From Clostridium sp. CAG:967 (GTDB lineage Bacteria; Cyanobacteriota; Vampirovibrionia; Gastranaerophilales; Gastranaerophilaceae), in contig HF991463.1 of the NCBI GenBank assembly GCA_000433095.1, positions 17,977 through 81,976 of the forward strand: 64,000 nt of DNA, in the 5' to 3' direction. The notes below the pieces were generated by a model, which did not search any database, was not told where the DNA came from, and saw only the letters and a program-made list of their open reading frames with translations. Made by a program: the position numbers and the translations under genes. This document shows, one piece after another, positions 23,606-32,486 of this stretch (position 1 is the stretch's first letter; each line of letters begins with the position of its first letter).

Positions 23606-24184
23606 TCAATATTCTATCCCTTTTCTTGCGACAATTCCTGTGTCCCAGTAATGCTTTACGGGCTTTATTTCAGAAACAAGATGTGCCAGTTCTATTATTT
23701 TCGGATTGGCATTTCTGCCTGTCAGAACAATTTCCATTTCTTCAGGTTTATTTTTTAATGTTTCAGCCACTTCATCCACATCAATAAATCCTAAATCTAT
23801 AGCTACATTTGCTTCATCAAGAATTATAAGATTGTATTCGTCATTTTGGATAGCTTTTTTAGCAAGCTCCCAGCCTTTTTTAATTTCTTTTTCGTCTTCG
23901 GGGGTTTTGTTATCAGAATATACAATTCTATCTAAGCCTGCTTGAACAATGTTTAAATTTTTAGAAATTTCAGGCGAAAGATTTCTGAAAGAATTAAGTT
24001 CCCCATAGTCATCGCCGCCTTTCAAAAACATTACAATAAGGACTTTCCAGCATCTTCCGAGAGCTCTCATTGCAAGCCCTAATGAAGCAGTTGTTTTTCC
24101 CTTGCCGTTGCCTGTGTATACTTGAATATAACCATGTTTTGCCCAGTTAGGGTTTATAAGATTATTGCTGCACATATCTGACAT
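23606..24184 (-). CDS. cobO: cob(I)yrinic acid a,c-diamide adenosyltransferase, copy 2
   Basis: 192 residues. P-loop GNGKGKTTASLGLAMRALG (about residues 25-43), LIILDEANVAIDLG, and the ending DTGIVARKGIEY place it in the CobA/CobO/BtuR family, like copy 1 at 13064. It differs by a 14-residue N-terminal extension (MSDMCSNNLINPNW) and GGDDYGELNSF in place of DSATSYGEIVS. It is convergent with the pilin-like gene, whose stop is seven bases away, and divergent from the cyclo-ligase gene. Two copies may serve different corrinoids or partners; this cannot be decided from sequence. Confidence 0.88.
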   Translation of the reverse strand: MSDMCSNNLINPNWAKHGYIQVYTGNGKGKTTASLGLAMRALGRCWKVLIVMFLKGGDDYGELNSFRNLSPEISKNLNIVQAGLDRIVYSDNKTPEDEKEIKKGWELAKKAIQNDEYNLIILDEANVAIDLGFIDVDEVAETLKNKPEEMEIVLTGRNANPKIIELAHLVSEIKPVKHYWDTGIVARKGIEY

Positions 24185-24231
24185 TGTTTATGCCCCTCTT
24201 TTATACAATATGTTTATTATATACTAAAATT

Positions 24232-24744
24232 ATGGATAAGAAAACCGACTTGAGGATTAGAGCGAAAGCTCTGCGAAAAGAGCTTGACATATCAGCAATA
24301 AGTTCAAATATTGTTAAAGAAATAAGGAAACAGCAATATTATATTAATGCAAAAAATGTTCTGTTGTTCTATCCGATGAAGTATGAAATTGATTTACGTG
24401 ACTTGTTAAATGATGATAAAAATTTTTATCTGCCAAAAGTTAATCAGGACAAATTATATGTTTGTCCTTTCAAAAAAGGTGATAAGCTTGAGCAGTCTGA
24501 TTTTAAGGTAGAAGAACCCTGCAGCAATCCCGTAAGCCCCAAAATTTTGGATTTGGTTTTTGTTCCTGCTCTTGCCGCTGATTATGAGAATTATCGTTTA
24601 GGTTACGGCGGAGGATTTTACGACAGGTTTTTAGCCGAATATAATAATTTTGTATCGGTAACCCCTATTGCTAAAGAGTTGTGTGTTGAGAAACTGCCCC
24701 GTGAAAGTTTTGATATAAAAACGGATTACATACTCAGTGTGTAG
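24232..24744 (+). CDS. 5-formyltetrahydrofolate cyclo-ligase
   Basis: 170 residues from ATG at 24232 (MDKKTDLRIRAKALRKEL). An earlier in-frame ATG at 24184 would overlap the divergent cobO start and adds an untypical hydrophobic leader. The family motifs are VLLFYPMKYEIDLRDLL, KILDLVFVPALAADYENYRLG and YGGGFYDRFL, the last forming the ATP/phosphate site. The enzyme converts 5-formyl-THF to 5,10-methenyl-THF using ATP. Gene names ygfA, yqgN or MTHFS are used in different organisms. Confidence 0.9.
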   Translation: MDKKTDLRIRAKALRKELDISAISSNIVKEIRKQQYYINAKNVLLFYPMKYEIDLRDLLNDDKNFYLPKVNQDKLYVCPFKKGDKLEQSDFKVEEPCSNPVSPKILDLVFVPALAADYENYRLGYGGGFYDRFLAEYNNFVSVTPIAKELCVEKLPRESFDIKTDYILSV

Positions 24745-24780
24745 TAAAATGTTTGTAATATTGTAAAGTGGCTAAATTTT

Positions 24781-24810
24781 AAAAAGGAGTTCACGATAAG
24801 TGAACTCCTT
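24781..24810 (-). terminator. rho-independent terminator (minus direction)
   Basis: AAGGAGTTCAC-GATAA-GTGAACTCCTT stem. The T run follows on the minus strand, so it mainly ends the gene at 24853-25374; it may also slow transcription from the cyclo-ligase. Confidence 0.75.
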
Positions 24811-24852
24811 ACAGGTTAGTTAAGGATAGGATATTATAGGTAAAACTTGTTT

Positions 24853-25374
24853 TTAAGCTGTGTATTCAGGTTTCCATTGCTTAATAGCGGCATCTTCACC
24901 CTGTTTGCAAGCTTCAAGTTCTTGATCAAGAAGTTTTAATTGGGTTTCAAGTTTTGCTTTTTCTGCCTGAATTTGTTTTTCTTGTTCGTTAAGCAGTTTG
25001 GTTTCTTGTTTACCCATTCTTTCACGTTCCTGGTCATAAAGACTCTTGAAGATCCATTGCTGATACATCGCTTGATAATTAGGATCTTGCATTTGCTGCA
25101 TTTGCATAGCAATCTGCGGCTGCATCATAGCCATTTTTTGTTGCGCACCGAACAAAGCTCCGTTATGAGCATATTGCATATACATCATTTGACGACCGAA
25201 CATTGAACTTGGAGTGTTCATCATATCGCTCATAGAAACTGAACCGTCTGCTATGTTCGCTGCATATTGCTGCAAATCGGATAACTTTCTGGTCAAGTTC
25301 ATCAAACGATAATTCAAATCGTTCTTACGATGCATAATGTCTAATTTTCGGTATGCGAAAATCAATAGAGACAT
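24853..25374 (-). CDS. Met/Gln-rich coiled-coil protein of unknown function
   Basis: 173 residues. The N-terminal 45 residues are helical (LNYRLMNLTRKLSDLQQYA). The middle, about 50-105, is very rich in Met and Gln (QQKMAMMQPQIAMQMQQMQD). From about 115 to 160 it is a charged coiled coil (LLNEQEKQIQAEKAKLETQL). No signal peptide or enzyme motif is visible. It is monocistronic and ends at its own terminator. It shares the style of the 129-residue coiled-coil gene at 26293, but no alignment is clear. It is probably a lineage-specific structural or secretion-linked protein. Confidence 0.6.
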   Translation of the reverse strand: MSLLIFAYRKLDIMHRKNDLNYRLMNLTRKLSDLQQYAANIADGSVSMSDMMNTPSSMFGRQMMYMQYAHNGALFGAQQKMAMMQPQIAMQMQQMQDPNYQAMYQQWIFKSLYDQERERMGKQETKLLNEQEKQIQAEKAKLETQLKLLDQELEACKQGEDAAIKQWKPEYTA

Positions 25375-25437
25375 TTTGTTTACTCCTACCTAAATTTTGT
25401 AACTAACCTTTGTAACCTTTTAACCTTACAATTATAT

Positions 25438-25466
25438 AAAAACATGCAACTCCTAAGAATTGCATG
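25438..25466 (-). terminator. terminator after clpP
   Basis: CATGCAA ... TTGCATG stem with a 10-base loop; on the minus strand it is followed by TTTTTATA, about 33 bases past the clpP stop. Confidence 0.6.
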
Positions 25467-25498
25467 CATTTTCGTCTTTTGTTAAGTTATGTTACAAA

Positions 25499-26113
25499 CT
25501 ACTTTTCGCCTTTTCTCACAACTTTATCTATAAGTCCGTATTCTAAAGCTTCTTGAGCAGTTAAGAAGTGGTCACGTTCACAATCTTCTTTAACTTTTTC
25601 AATAGGCTGACCTGAATTATTTGCAATAATTTCAATCAACATATCTTTCATTCTAAGAATTTCTTTAGCTTCGATTTCAATATCGGTAGCCTGTCCCTGA
25701 GCTCCGCCTAATGGTTGGTGTATCATTACTCTTGCATTAGGTAAAGCCATTCTTTTGCCTTTTGCACCTGAGCATAACAGGAAAGCTCCCATTGATGCGG
25801 CATCGCCAAGACAGATTGTTGCTACATCAGATTTAATAAGCTGCATTGTGTCATAGATTGCCATACCGGCAGTAATTACACCTCCGGGGCTGTTAATATA
25901 TAACATAATATCTTTTTCTGAATTTTCGCTGTCCAATAAAAGAAGTTGTGCAACAATTGAGTTTGCTACTTCATCATCAATTTCAGAACCCAAGAATATA
26001 ATTCTTTCTCTTAATAATCTTGAAAATATGTCAAATGAACGTTCTCCACGAGAAGATGCTTCAATAACGGTAGGGACGTATCCCATTATTTTCATATAAG
26101 TTTCCTGATTCAT
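25499..26113 (-). CDS. clpP: ATP-dependent Clp protease proteolytic subunit
   Basis: 204 residues. The catalytic triad is visible with the correct spacing: Ser107 in DAASMGAFLL, His132 in VMIHQPLGG and Asp181 in CERDHF. The N-terminus VPTVIEASSRGERSFDIFSRLL is typical of ClpP. The barrel-shaped protease works with ClpX or ClpA/C in the cytoplasm to degrade unfolded and regulatory proteins. No clpX is adjacent, so the usual tig-clpP-clpX arrangement is not kept here. Confidence 0.97.
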   Translation of the reverse strand: MNQETYMKIMGYVPTVIEASSRGERSFDIFSRLLRERIIFLGSEIDDEVANSIVAQLLLLDSENSEKDIMLYINSPGGVITAGMAIYDTMQLIKSDVATICLGDAASMGAFLLCSGAKGKRMALPNARVMIHQPLGGAQGQATDIEIEAKEILRMKDMLIEIIANNSGQPIEKVKEDCERDHFLTAQEALEYGLIDKVVRKGEK

Positions 26114-26292
26114 TTTTGCTCTCCTATATAATATATATATTATAGTATAAAAATAAAATAATTGGAATAAGTATCAGTTTATTGTCTTATTTTAAAGTGT
26201 TAACAAATGTAACAAAAAATATACTTCTTGAAATCAGACTTTTTGAAAATTGTTTATATATATACCAGAACAAAAACAAGAGGACGAGAGAG

Positions 26293-26682
26293 ATGGCAAT
26301 TTCAAATATTCATGAAACATTGTTACTTTACACAAAACAAAAATCATTGATTAATGAAAAATTGTCAACTGTAATGATGGACATGTTAAATTCATCTAAA
26401 CAGGTTGCTGAAAATCAGGCTAAATATAATGACCAGATGAATGAAATTTATTACGGTTATTATGAAGATGATCCTGAAAACTACGAATTGCTGACTGAAC
26501 AATTACAGCAGGAGCACGAGCTTGAATTAGCAAACTTGAACTCTTGGGAACAAGAATTAGAGCTTGAAAAAAATAACTTAGAAACTAAATTGAACGAGAT
26601 TAACACTTTTGAATCAAGCTGGACTAAGTTGTTACAAACAAATATCAAGAATGACTTTTCATACGGAGGTGTCCAACAGTAA
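26293..26682 (+). CDS. small coiled-coil protein of unknown function
   Basis: 129 residues from ATG at 26293, preceded by AGAGGACGAGAG. An ATG at 26182 is in frame, but it would place promoter-like DNA inside the gene. The protein is helical and acidic: MAISNIHETLLLYTKQKSL, then ENYELLTEQLQQEHELELAN and LELEKNNLETKLNEINTFE. It ends NDFSYGGVQQ. No signal peptide. The upstream region shares several blocks with the region before the small RNA candidate at 62614. A terminator follows. Function unknown. Confidence 0.65.
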   Translation: MAISNIHETLLLYTKQKSLINEKLSTVMMDMLNSSKQVAENQAKYNDQMNEIYYGYYEDDPENYELLTEQLQQEHELELANLNSWEQELELEKNNLETKLNEINTFESSWTKLLQTNIKNDFSYGGVQQ

Positions 26683-26710
26683 GTTAGCACAATTGAATAG
26701 CAAATTACTT

Positions 26711-26736
26711 AAAAAGCGGTTAAGACCGCTTTTTTT
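26711..26736 (+). terminator. rho-independent terminator
   Basis: AAAGCGGT-TAAG-ACCGCTTT followed by a T run, ending the small coiled-coil gene at 26682. Confidence 0.85.
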
Positions 26737-26752
26737 GTTGTAATATAAATAT

Positions 26753-27730
26753 ATGCTTGAAAGTGGTGAAAAACTAGGTGCTTTTATTGTACCAACAGGA
26801 ATTGGGGCTTCTGTCGGAGGTTATGCGGGAGATGCAAGTCCTTATGCTGCAAAATTTTCTGAAGTTTCTAAATTGATTGTAAATCCGAATGTGGTTAATG
26901 CAGGTTGTTTTTCTGGTATTAACAGCAATATGTATTATGTTGAAGGATATTCTCTGGACAGTTTTTTCAAGGGAGAAATAAACATTAAACCATCAATCCG
27001 TAACAAAATCGGAGTTGTATTTGATAAGGCAATTCCGGAAGATGTTTTAAATGTTCATATTAACACAATTAATGCGGTCAAATGTGTATACGGCATAGAT
27101 GTTATCGGATATGAGATTACAGAAGATAATGTAGGGGTTGAATTTAAAGTTGAAGAAAATGGTATTTCAACAGGAAGTGTATTAAATGTTGAAACACTGC
27201 TTGATGCTTCAAAAAATCTGATACAAAGAGGAGCAGAAGCTGTTGCACTTGTGTGTTTGTTTGAAGATCCCGAGGATAATAATCCTGATTATGCAAACGG
27301 TATTGGAACAGATCCTGTGGGAGGAGTGGAAGCGATTTTATCTCATTATATTTCTAAAGAATTACAAATACCTTGTGCGCATTCTCCGGCATTTGCTGAT
27401 TATCAAATTTATCCGGAGCTTGTTGACGGACGTGCTGCATCTGAATATATTACACCGACATTTTTACCCTGCATTCTTATCGGCTTAAGCTGTGCTCCGC
27501 AGCTTGTGAAGGATGACGGTATAAGTATAGATGAGCTTGATTATCTTGTAATGCCTTTTGATGCACTCGGTTCTACCCCTGTGTTTGAGGCTGTTAAAAG
27601 GAATATTAAAGTTTTCGCCGTAAAAGAAAACACTACAGCTTTAAATATTACTGCTGATAAACTCGCTTCATCAATAATAGAAATGCCTGATTATGCTTCT
27701 TGTTTAGATTATATTGTTAACAAATGTTAA
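26753..27730 (+). CDS. DUF3326 family protein
   Basis: 325 residues. The segments FIVPTGIGASVGGYAGDA, VNPNVVNAGCFSGINSNM and YVEGYSLDSFFKG at the start, and GIGTDPVGGVEAILSHYISK and IPCAHSPAFADYQI in the middle, are characteristic of DUF3326, a family conserved in cyanobacteria and plants whose biochemical role is not established. The Gly-rich N-terminus suggests a nucleotide- or substrate-binding fold. No Shine-Dalgarno-like site is visible before the ATG, so it may be leaderless or poorly initiated. It is a useful pointer to a cyanobacterial relative. Confidence 0.8.
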   Translation: MLESGEKLGAFIVPTGIGASVGGYAGDASPYAAKFSEVSKLIVNPNVVNAGCFSGINSNMYYVEGYSLDSFFKGEINIKPSIRNKIGVVFDKAIPEDVLNVHINTINAVKCVYGIDVIGYEITEDNVGVEFKVEENGISTGSVLNVETLLDASKNLIQRGAEAVALVCLFEDPEDNNPDYANGIGTDPVGGVEAILSHYISKELQIPCAHSPAFADYQIYPELVDGRAASEYITPTFLPCILIGLSCAPQLVKDDGISIDELDYLVMPFDALGSTPVFEAVKRNIKVFAVKENTTALNITADKLASSIIEMPDYASCLDYIVNKC

Positions 27731-27827
27731 TGTAATCCGTTCTTTTTCTAAAGTTTTTAATAGAATGTTCCGATATTTGAATTATCGACTATTAGGTGTA
27801 CGTGTGTGATGTAGAAAGGCGGTAAAA

Positions 27828-29741
27828 ATGGTTGATAAAACAAATGGTATCGGACCTTTGAACCAACAATTCAGTTCTAAAGGGGTAAGGTTAGCTGCTT
27901 TGAAAAAGGAGAATGAGTTATTATTTAACTATTTCAAAAAAGCAGGTTTTGATGAAAATTCTATGATTTACTCAACAGATATTGAGAAATTAAAAAAAGA
28001 ATTTGATAAAAACAAGAATGGTCTATCCGTAAAAGAAGCAAGAGCTATGGGACTTGAGGGTTCCAGAAAAGAAATTAAGAATGCAATTAAAACTCTTGAT
28101 ACGATTGCATCAAGTGAATTGAAAGACGATGATATTTATCCTGTAAAAGTCAGTGACAGTGAAAAGCATTTTTATACAAAGGATAATAAAATCAAATATG
28201 CTCAGGTGATTACTGACGAGGGTGTTCTTACAGAACAGTATCACAAGAACGGAAATCTTGCAGAAAAATCCGAGCACAGATATGATGCAAAAGGTAATGC
28301 TTACAGAGCTGTGTTTGAAAAATATAATGAAGAAGGACAGGTTCTTACAGGTGAATACGTTGATGAAAACGGTGTAAAAGCCGAAAGAAAATATGATTAT
28401 TTTAATGGCCGTAAAAATTCAATGACTGAAACACGTGGTCAAAATGAAACATTTATAAAATATGAAAGTTTCAACGGAAAAGAACAACCTGTTCGTGTAG
28501 TTGATACATTTAAAGGCGATCCTGACTCTGCAAAAGTGACTGAATACGAGTACAACGGGGGGGGGGCAGCCTTAAAGCAAACAGTTACCTATGAAGGCAA
28601 AATGATTAAAAATGATGTAACTAAAGAAGAAACAGAGTTCAGCCCTGATGGAAAAGCTCTAAAAACTACACAATTCCTAAGCGACGGAACAAAAGTTATC
28701 AATGACTTAGAAAAAGGTATAAAAGAAACAGTAATTCCTCAAGAAATTGCTGCTGAAAATCTTACAGATATTGAAGAAGAAAAACCTGTTGAAAAAACTC
28801 CTAAGAAAGCTGCGGGAAAACTTCACCTTCCTGCGGGTTGGACAAGCGTTCCTTCAAGTTTCAGACACAGTTCTAAAATAATGGAAGCTAAAGATGCGGC
28901 AGGTGCTGTTGAAGCATTGTTGAACGCCAGAGGAATTGATGCTGGCAAAGTTGATAAAGACAAGTTAATAAGTGATGTTGCAAAATTTAATCCGAGCGTA
29001 TTTGATAAAGAAGGCAAGGTTAAAAACAATGCTAAATGGGATAAATTAGACCTTCCTGGTGATATTGCAAAAACATATAAAGCAGGAGGTGCAAAAAAAG
29101 CTAAAACAGGCGGACAAACGAAAGCTGATGATACAGGGCATGTATTCTATGACGACAAAGGCAATCCAAAAGTAAAAGTTACAAAACTTACTGCCGAAAA
29201 CGTAAGAGATGTGCTTGCGGAATTCAATAAAGCTACAGGCAATAATAAATCACTTCCTTCTGCTATAATTTTTGATAAGGATGTTTCTGATGAAGATAAA
29301 GTTAGAGCATTAAAAATGATAAAAGATGCAGTTGATGCAAGCAATAAAAACAGAGATTGGGTAAAACCTGGTGATTACAGATATACTGTGCCAAACGGAA
29401 CTGCAGAAGACAGGTTCAGAGGTGCATCAATGTATGAGTATGTATTTGGCAAAGGCTCTTCAGGAATGCTGAATATACCTGACAAATATAAATTCGATCC
29501 GGATGCCCAAAAACGTTTGGATGAATTACAGGAAAAATTCGGAAAACCTCCTGTATTCCCTGCCCCTGAATTGCCTCAGGCTGAAAAGGAAGAAATTCAA
29601 GTGCCTTTTATGACAGAAAGCATGAAAAAAGAAGCTGATGCTCAAAAAGCACAAGAGAAGGCTAAAGCAGAAGCAAAGGCAGAAGCTGAAAGAAAAGCTG
29701 CTGATTTTGAGAAAAGACTTAAAGGTGATTTTACCTTGTAG
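27828..29741 (+). CDS. large modular protein of unknown function with in-frame G10 tract
   Basis: 637 residues, no signal peptide. Residues about 50-75 contain an EF-hand-like loop (FDKNKNGLSVKEARAMG). About 115-290 holds repeated 'YDxxGN ... EYxxENG' segments resembling MORN/YD-type repeats. The central G10 tract encodes Gly244-246. A second domain starts near 335 (LHLPAGWTSVPSSFRHS) and includes FNPSVFDKEGKVKNNAKWD, which looks like a peptidoglycan-binding or LysM-like module. The C-terminus is a Lys/Ala/Glu coiled coil. A one-base change in the G tract would truncate the protein near residue 250. It is probably a surface or structural protein. Confidence 0.6.
   Translation: MVDKTNGIGPLNQQFSSKGVRLAALKKENELLFNYFKKAGFDENSMIYSTDIEKLKKEFDKNKNGLSVKEARAMGLEGSRKEIKNAIKTLDTIASSELKDDDIYPVKVSDSEKHFYTKDNKIKYAQVITDEGVLTEQYHKNGNLAEKSEHRYDAKGNAYRAVFEKYNEEGQVLTGEYVDENGVKAERKYDYFNGRKNSMTETRGQNETFIKYESFNGKEQPVRVVDTFKGDPDSAKVTEYEYNGGGAALKQTVTYEGKMIKNDVTKEETEFSPDGKALKTTQFLSDGTKVINDLEKGIKETVIPQEIAAENLTDIEEEKPVEKTPKKAAGKLHLPAGWTSVPSSFRHSSKIMEAKDAAGAVEALLNARGIDAGKVDKDKLISDVAKFNPSVFDKEGKVKNNAKWDKLDLPGDIAKTYKAGGAKKAKTGGQTKADDTGHVFYDDKGNPKVKVTKLTAENVRDVLAEFNKATGNNKSLPSAIIFDKDVSDEDKVRALKMIKDAVDASNKNRDWVKPGDYRYTVPNGTAEDRFRGASMYEYVFGKGSSGMLNIPDKYKFDPDAQKRLDELQEKFGKPPVFPAPELPQAEKEEIQVPFMTESMKKEADAQKAQEKAKAEAKAEAERKAADFEKRLKGDFTL
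28557..28566 (+). repeat. poly-G tract (G10) inside an intact ORF
   Basis: Ten G encode Gly-Gly-Gly and the first base of Ala247. With nine G the next codons are CAG CCT TAA (stop). With eleven G the frame stops after ten further codons at TGA. The gene is therefore in the ON phase in this sequence. Confidence 0.9.
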
Positions 29742-29746
29742 AATAT

Positions 29747-29777
29747 AAAAAAAGCCCTCATTATTGAGGGCTTTTTA
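29747..29777 (+). terminator. bidirectional terminator overlapping the end of murI
   Basis: AAAAAGCCCTCA-TTAT-TGAGGGCTTTTT. It stops both the 637-residue gene and murI, whose final codons lie inside the stem. Confidence 0.88.
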
Positions 29778-30534
29778 ATTGCGGTAATTCTTTTAATTGG
29801 TAAAACAGTTCTGATGCTATTTTAAAATTTTCAGGATTAGAGCTTACATAAAATTTTTCGTATTCAAACTCATTATTCAGCATATTCTGTTCTGCTAAAT
29901 CATTTTTAATATTCTCAGCAAAATAAACAGCCGGATCAATAAACTTGTCCTGTGGCATAAATTTCCTCAAAATACTCATAAGATAAGGATAATGAGTACA
30001 TGCCAGAACAATTTTGTCAGGAGAAAATTGTTCCATAACTTCCAAAATCTCTTGAACCTGCAATATGCTTTGAGGCTGATTAATTCTGTGTTCTTCAACA
30101 ATTCTTACCCAATTTGGCGCTGCAAGTTCAAATACTTCCATGTCACTATTATATTTAGCGATTTCTCTTGAGTATGCGTGAGAATTTATTGTTGCCGGAG
30201 TTGCTATTACGCCAAGTTTTTTGAGGTTATTTTGTCCTGCTATAGTTGAACAAACAGACTGAATTATAGGATAAACTTTAAAGTTGTAGTTGTCTTTTAA
30301 TTTTTCGTATGTTATCGCTGATGTTGTGTTACACGCCATTATTACAGCTTTTGCATTTTGTGTTTCAAAAAATTTAAATATTTTATCCGCATACTCAATT
30401 AGTTGTTCTTCTGTTTTCTCTCCGTAAGGCATATTTTTTGTATCGCCGAAATAAAGAGTATTTTCATTAGGTAATAATTTTTTAACCTTCTCAAATACTG
30501 TTAGTCCGCCGACACCCGAATCAAAGAATGCCAA
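29761..30534 (-). CDS. murI: glutamate racemase
   Basis: 257 residues as read from the TTG at 30534. It has FFDSGVGGLTV and the two catalytic Cys: Cys68 in IMACNTTSA and Cys179 in LACTHYP. It makes D-glutamate for peptidoglycan. The start is unclear: the frame is open upstream through codons for TDKKTDNRP, and most homologues have a few residues before RPxxxFDSG, yet no ATG, GTG or TTG precedes. An ATT about 13 codons before the TTG has GGAG upstream. The gene follows the amidase gene directly and overlaps it if an upstream start is used. Confidence 0.92.
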   Translation of the reverse strand: MAFFDSGVGGLTVFEKVKKLLPNENTLYFGDTKNMPYGEKTEEQLIEYADKIFKFFETQNAKAVIMACNTTSAITYEKLKDNYNFKVYPIIQSVCSTIAGQNNLKKLGVIATPATINSHAYSREIAKYNSDMEVFELAAPNWVRIVEEHRINQPQSILQVQEILEVMEQFSPDKIVLACTHYPYLMSILRKFMPQDKFIDPAVYFAENIKNDLAEQNMLNNEFEYEKFYVSSNPENFKIASELFYQLKELPQLKSPQ

Positions 30535-30553
30535 AGGTCTGTTATCTGTTTTT

Positions 30554-32425
30554 TTATCTGTACTGTTTAAAATAGTTCTTTACTCCGTCTGCTATTGCTT
30601 TTGCAGTTGCCTGCTTCCGTTTTTCTCCAACCAGTTGGGCTCTTTCTGCACTGTTGGAAATAAATCCTATTTCGACTAAAATTGCAGGAGCTGTAGTATG
30701 ATTTATAACATAAAATTTGGACTTGAACAATCCACGATTTGGAGAATCAACCGCACTTGCAAGTGATGAGTGGACTGTTTGGGCAAGTGTCATACTTTCC
30801 TGATGGTAATAGTGTGTTTCAACTCCGGTAATTTCAGGTCTTACACTTGAGTTTACGTGAATACTTACGAAGATATCAGGATTATATTTTTCACTCATTG
30901 CTACCCTGTCCTGTAAAGATACATAAGTATCATTAGGTCTTGTCATTAATACCGCAAAACCGCTTTTCTTTAACAAATCTTCCACTCGTTTTGCAACATC
31001 AAGTGTTATATCTTTTTCGTAAGTTCCTCCGCCTACTGCTCCGGCATCTGTTCCTCCATGTCCTGCATCAATTACAATCTTTTTAACACCTGAGGAAACA
31101 GGGGTTGTTGAAGGAGGGTTTAAAATAATTGCAGGTGTTGGTTTAGTTGCCGCTGCAGCTTTCTTTTTAGCTTCTTTTACGGTAACTTTAAGGCTTTTTC
31201 CGTCTGCGCCCAAATAAGTACTTGCTATTGCATCCTGCTCTAAAGGTATTGTAAGTTTTAAACCTGTTTTAGGCATCAAATCAACTGTTGAAGACGAGAA
31301 CACAGAATTTGCTGCCGCTGATTTGAAATTTGCATCATTGTATTTGGAAACATTATATAAATATATAATGATTTTATCTTTATATCTGTCAACACCATGA
31401 ACAATCGGAGTGTCAAATCTCCAAATTAATGATGAAGTCAGGCTGTCTGTTTTTTCTTTGCTGTAAGCAACTGCATTGCTTTCACTGTTATATAAAGTAC
31501 TGTTATTAGTTTTTTTGTAGTTAGCCAGGATTAATGACTGGTTGTCGCTTGAATATATTGGGATGTAATCCTGAACAGCATCTGTTGTAATAACAATTCT
31601 TGCTTTGTTAACAGAGAATTGTCCTATTTTAACTGTTTCGGTTTCGTTAATCCGGTATTCTTTATTTCTTATATCCATATCTACAAGAGTGTTGGGAAGG
31701 TCGTAAACAATTCTTGTAGGGTTATATAATATCATTGGTCTTTCTATAGTAACGGCGCCAAAACCGTTTAATAAAATCCCGTTTTGTCTTGGTGTAATTT
31801 TATTAAGATAGTATTTTGTATTAAGTTTCAGTTCTTTTTTAGCCATAGCTTGTTCAATTTGCGTGTTAAATGCTTCTTGAATTTGAGCTGCTATATTGTC
31901 CTGGTTTTGAACCGGCACCGGAGTTGTAACGGTCAAATATTCATAAAAATCGCTTGATGAAGCGTGTTCATCTCTGTAAGTATTATGAAAATAAGGGTTG
32001 TCACAGGTAGTTCCGTTTTTAAACTTAATAAATATATTATTTTTTAACTTTAAGAACTTAATTGTATCCGGATCAAAGTCGTTATCATAATACATTACAA
32101 CTCTGACCTTATTAGGGTTAATTGAAAACTGGTTTATTTTAATTTGTTTAATTGGACCTGTTTGGTAAATCCATTCTTGCTTGGGGAATGTAATAATGGA
32201 AGCGTCAAGATCAAAGTATGCTCTTGACGGATTTTCCATTTTTACAAGCTTAACATCAGGCAGGACAGAACCTGTTTCAGTATCCTGCGCAGTTAATACA
32301 ATCATTGAATTTGACGTATCAAAGTTGGCTGAAGTAAATTTGAAAATTTCTTCAGCACAAGCTTTTTGGACAAATGTAAATAAAGTGATTACAAATAAAG
32401 TAAATATAATAAATAATTTTTTCAT
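30554..32425 (-). CDS. N-acetylmuramoyl-L-alanine amidase with AMIN domains (AmiC-like)
   Basis: 623 residues with a signal peptide (MKKLFIIFTLFVITLFTFV). Two AMIN-like beta domains occupy about 30-140 and 210-300. They carry FDLDASIITFPKQEW and VYDLPNTLVDMDIRNKEYR. A Pro/Ala linker precedes the C-terminal amidase_3 domain from about 447. That domain has the zinc ligands in IDAGHGGTDAG, YEKDITLD and VSIHVNSS and the catalytic Glu in ILVEIGFISN. It cleaves the bond between MurNAc and L-Ala during septum splitting. murI follows in the same direction, forming a cell-wall pair. Confidence 0.92.
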   Translation of the reverse strand: MKKLFIIFTLFVITLFTFVQKACAEEIFKFTSANFDTSNSMIVLTAQDTETGSVLPDVKLVKMENPSRAYFDLDASIITFPKQEWIYQTGPIKQIKINQFSINPNKVRVVMYYDNDFDPDTIKFLKLKNNIFIKFKNGTTCDNPYFHNTYRDEHASSSDFYEYLTVTTPVPVQNQDNIAAQIQEAFNTQIEQAMAKKELKLNTKYYLNKITPRQNGILLNGFGAVTIERPMILYNPTRIVYDLPNTLVDMDIRNKEYRINETETVKIGQFSVNKARIVITTDAVQDYIPIYSSDNQSLILANYKKTNNSTLYNSESNAVAYSKEKTDSLTSSLIWRFDTPIVHGVDRYKDKIIIYLYNVSKYNDANFKSAAANSVFSSSTVDLMPKTGLKLTIPLEQDAIASTYLGADGKSLKVTVKEAKKKAAAATKPTPAIILNPPSTTPVSSGVKKIVIDAGHGGTDAGAVGGGTYEKDITLDVAKRVEDLLKKSGFAVLMTRPNDTYVSLQDRVAMSEKYNPDIFVSIHVNSSVRPEITGVETHYYHQESMTLAQTVHSSLASAVDSPNRGLFKSKFYVINHTTAPAILVEIGFISNSAERAQLVGEKRKQATAKAIADGVKNYFKQYR

Positions 32426-32486
32426 ATATCAATCTCGCTCATTATTATTATATAACGGGCAAGAAAAGCTATCAAATTGTAACAAT

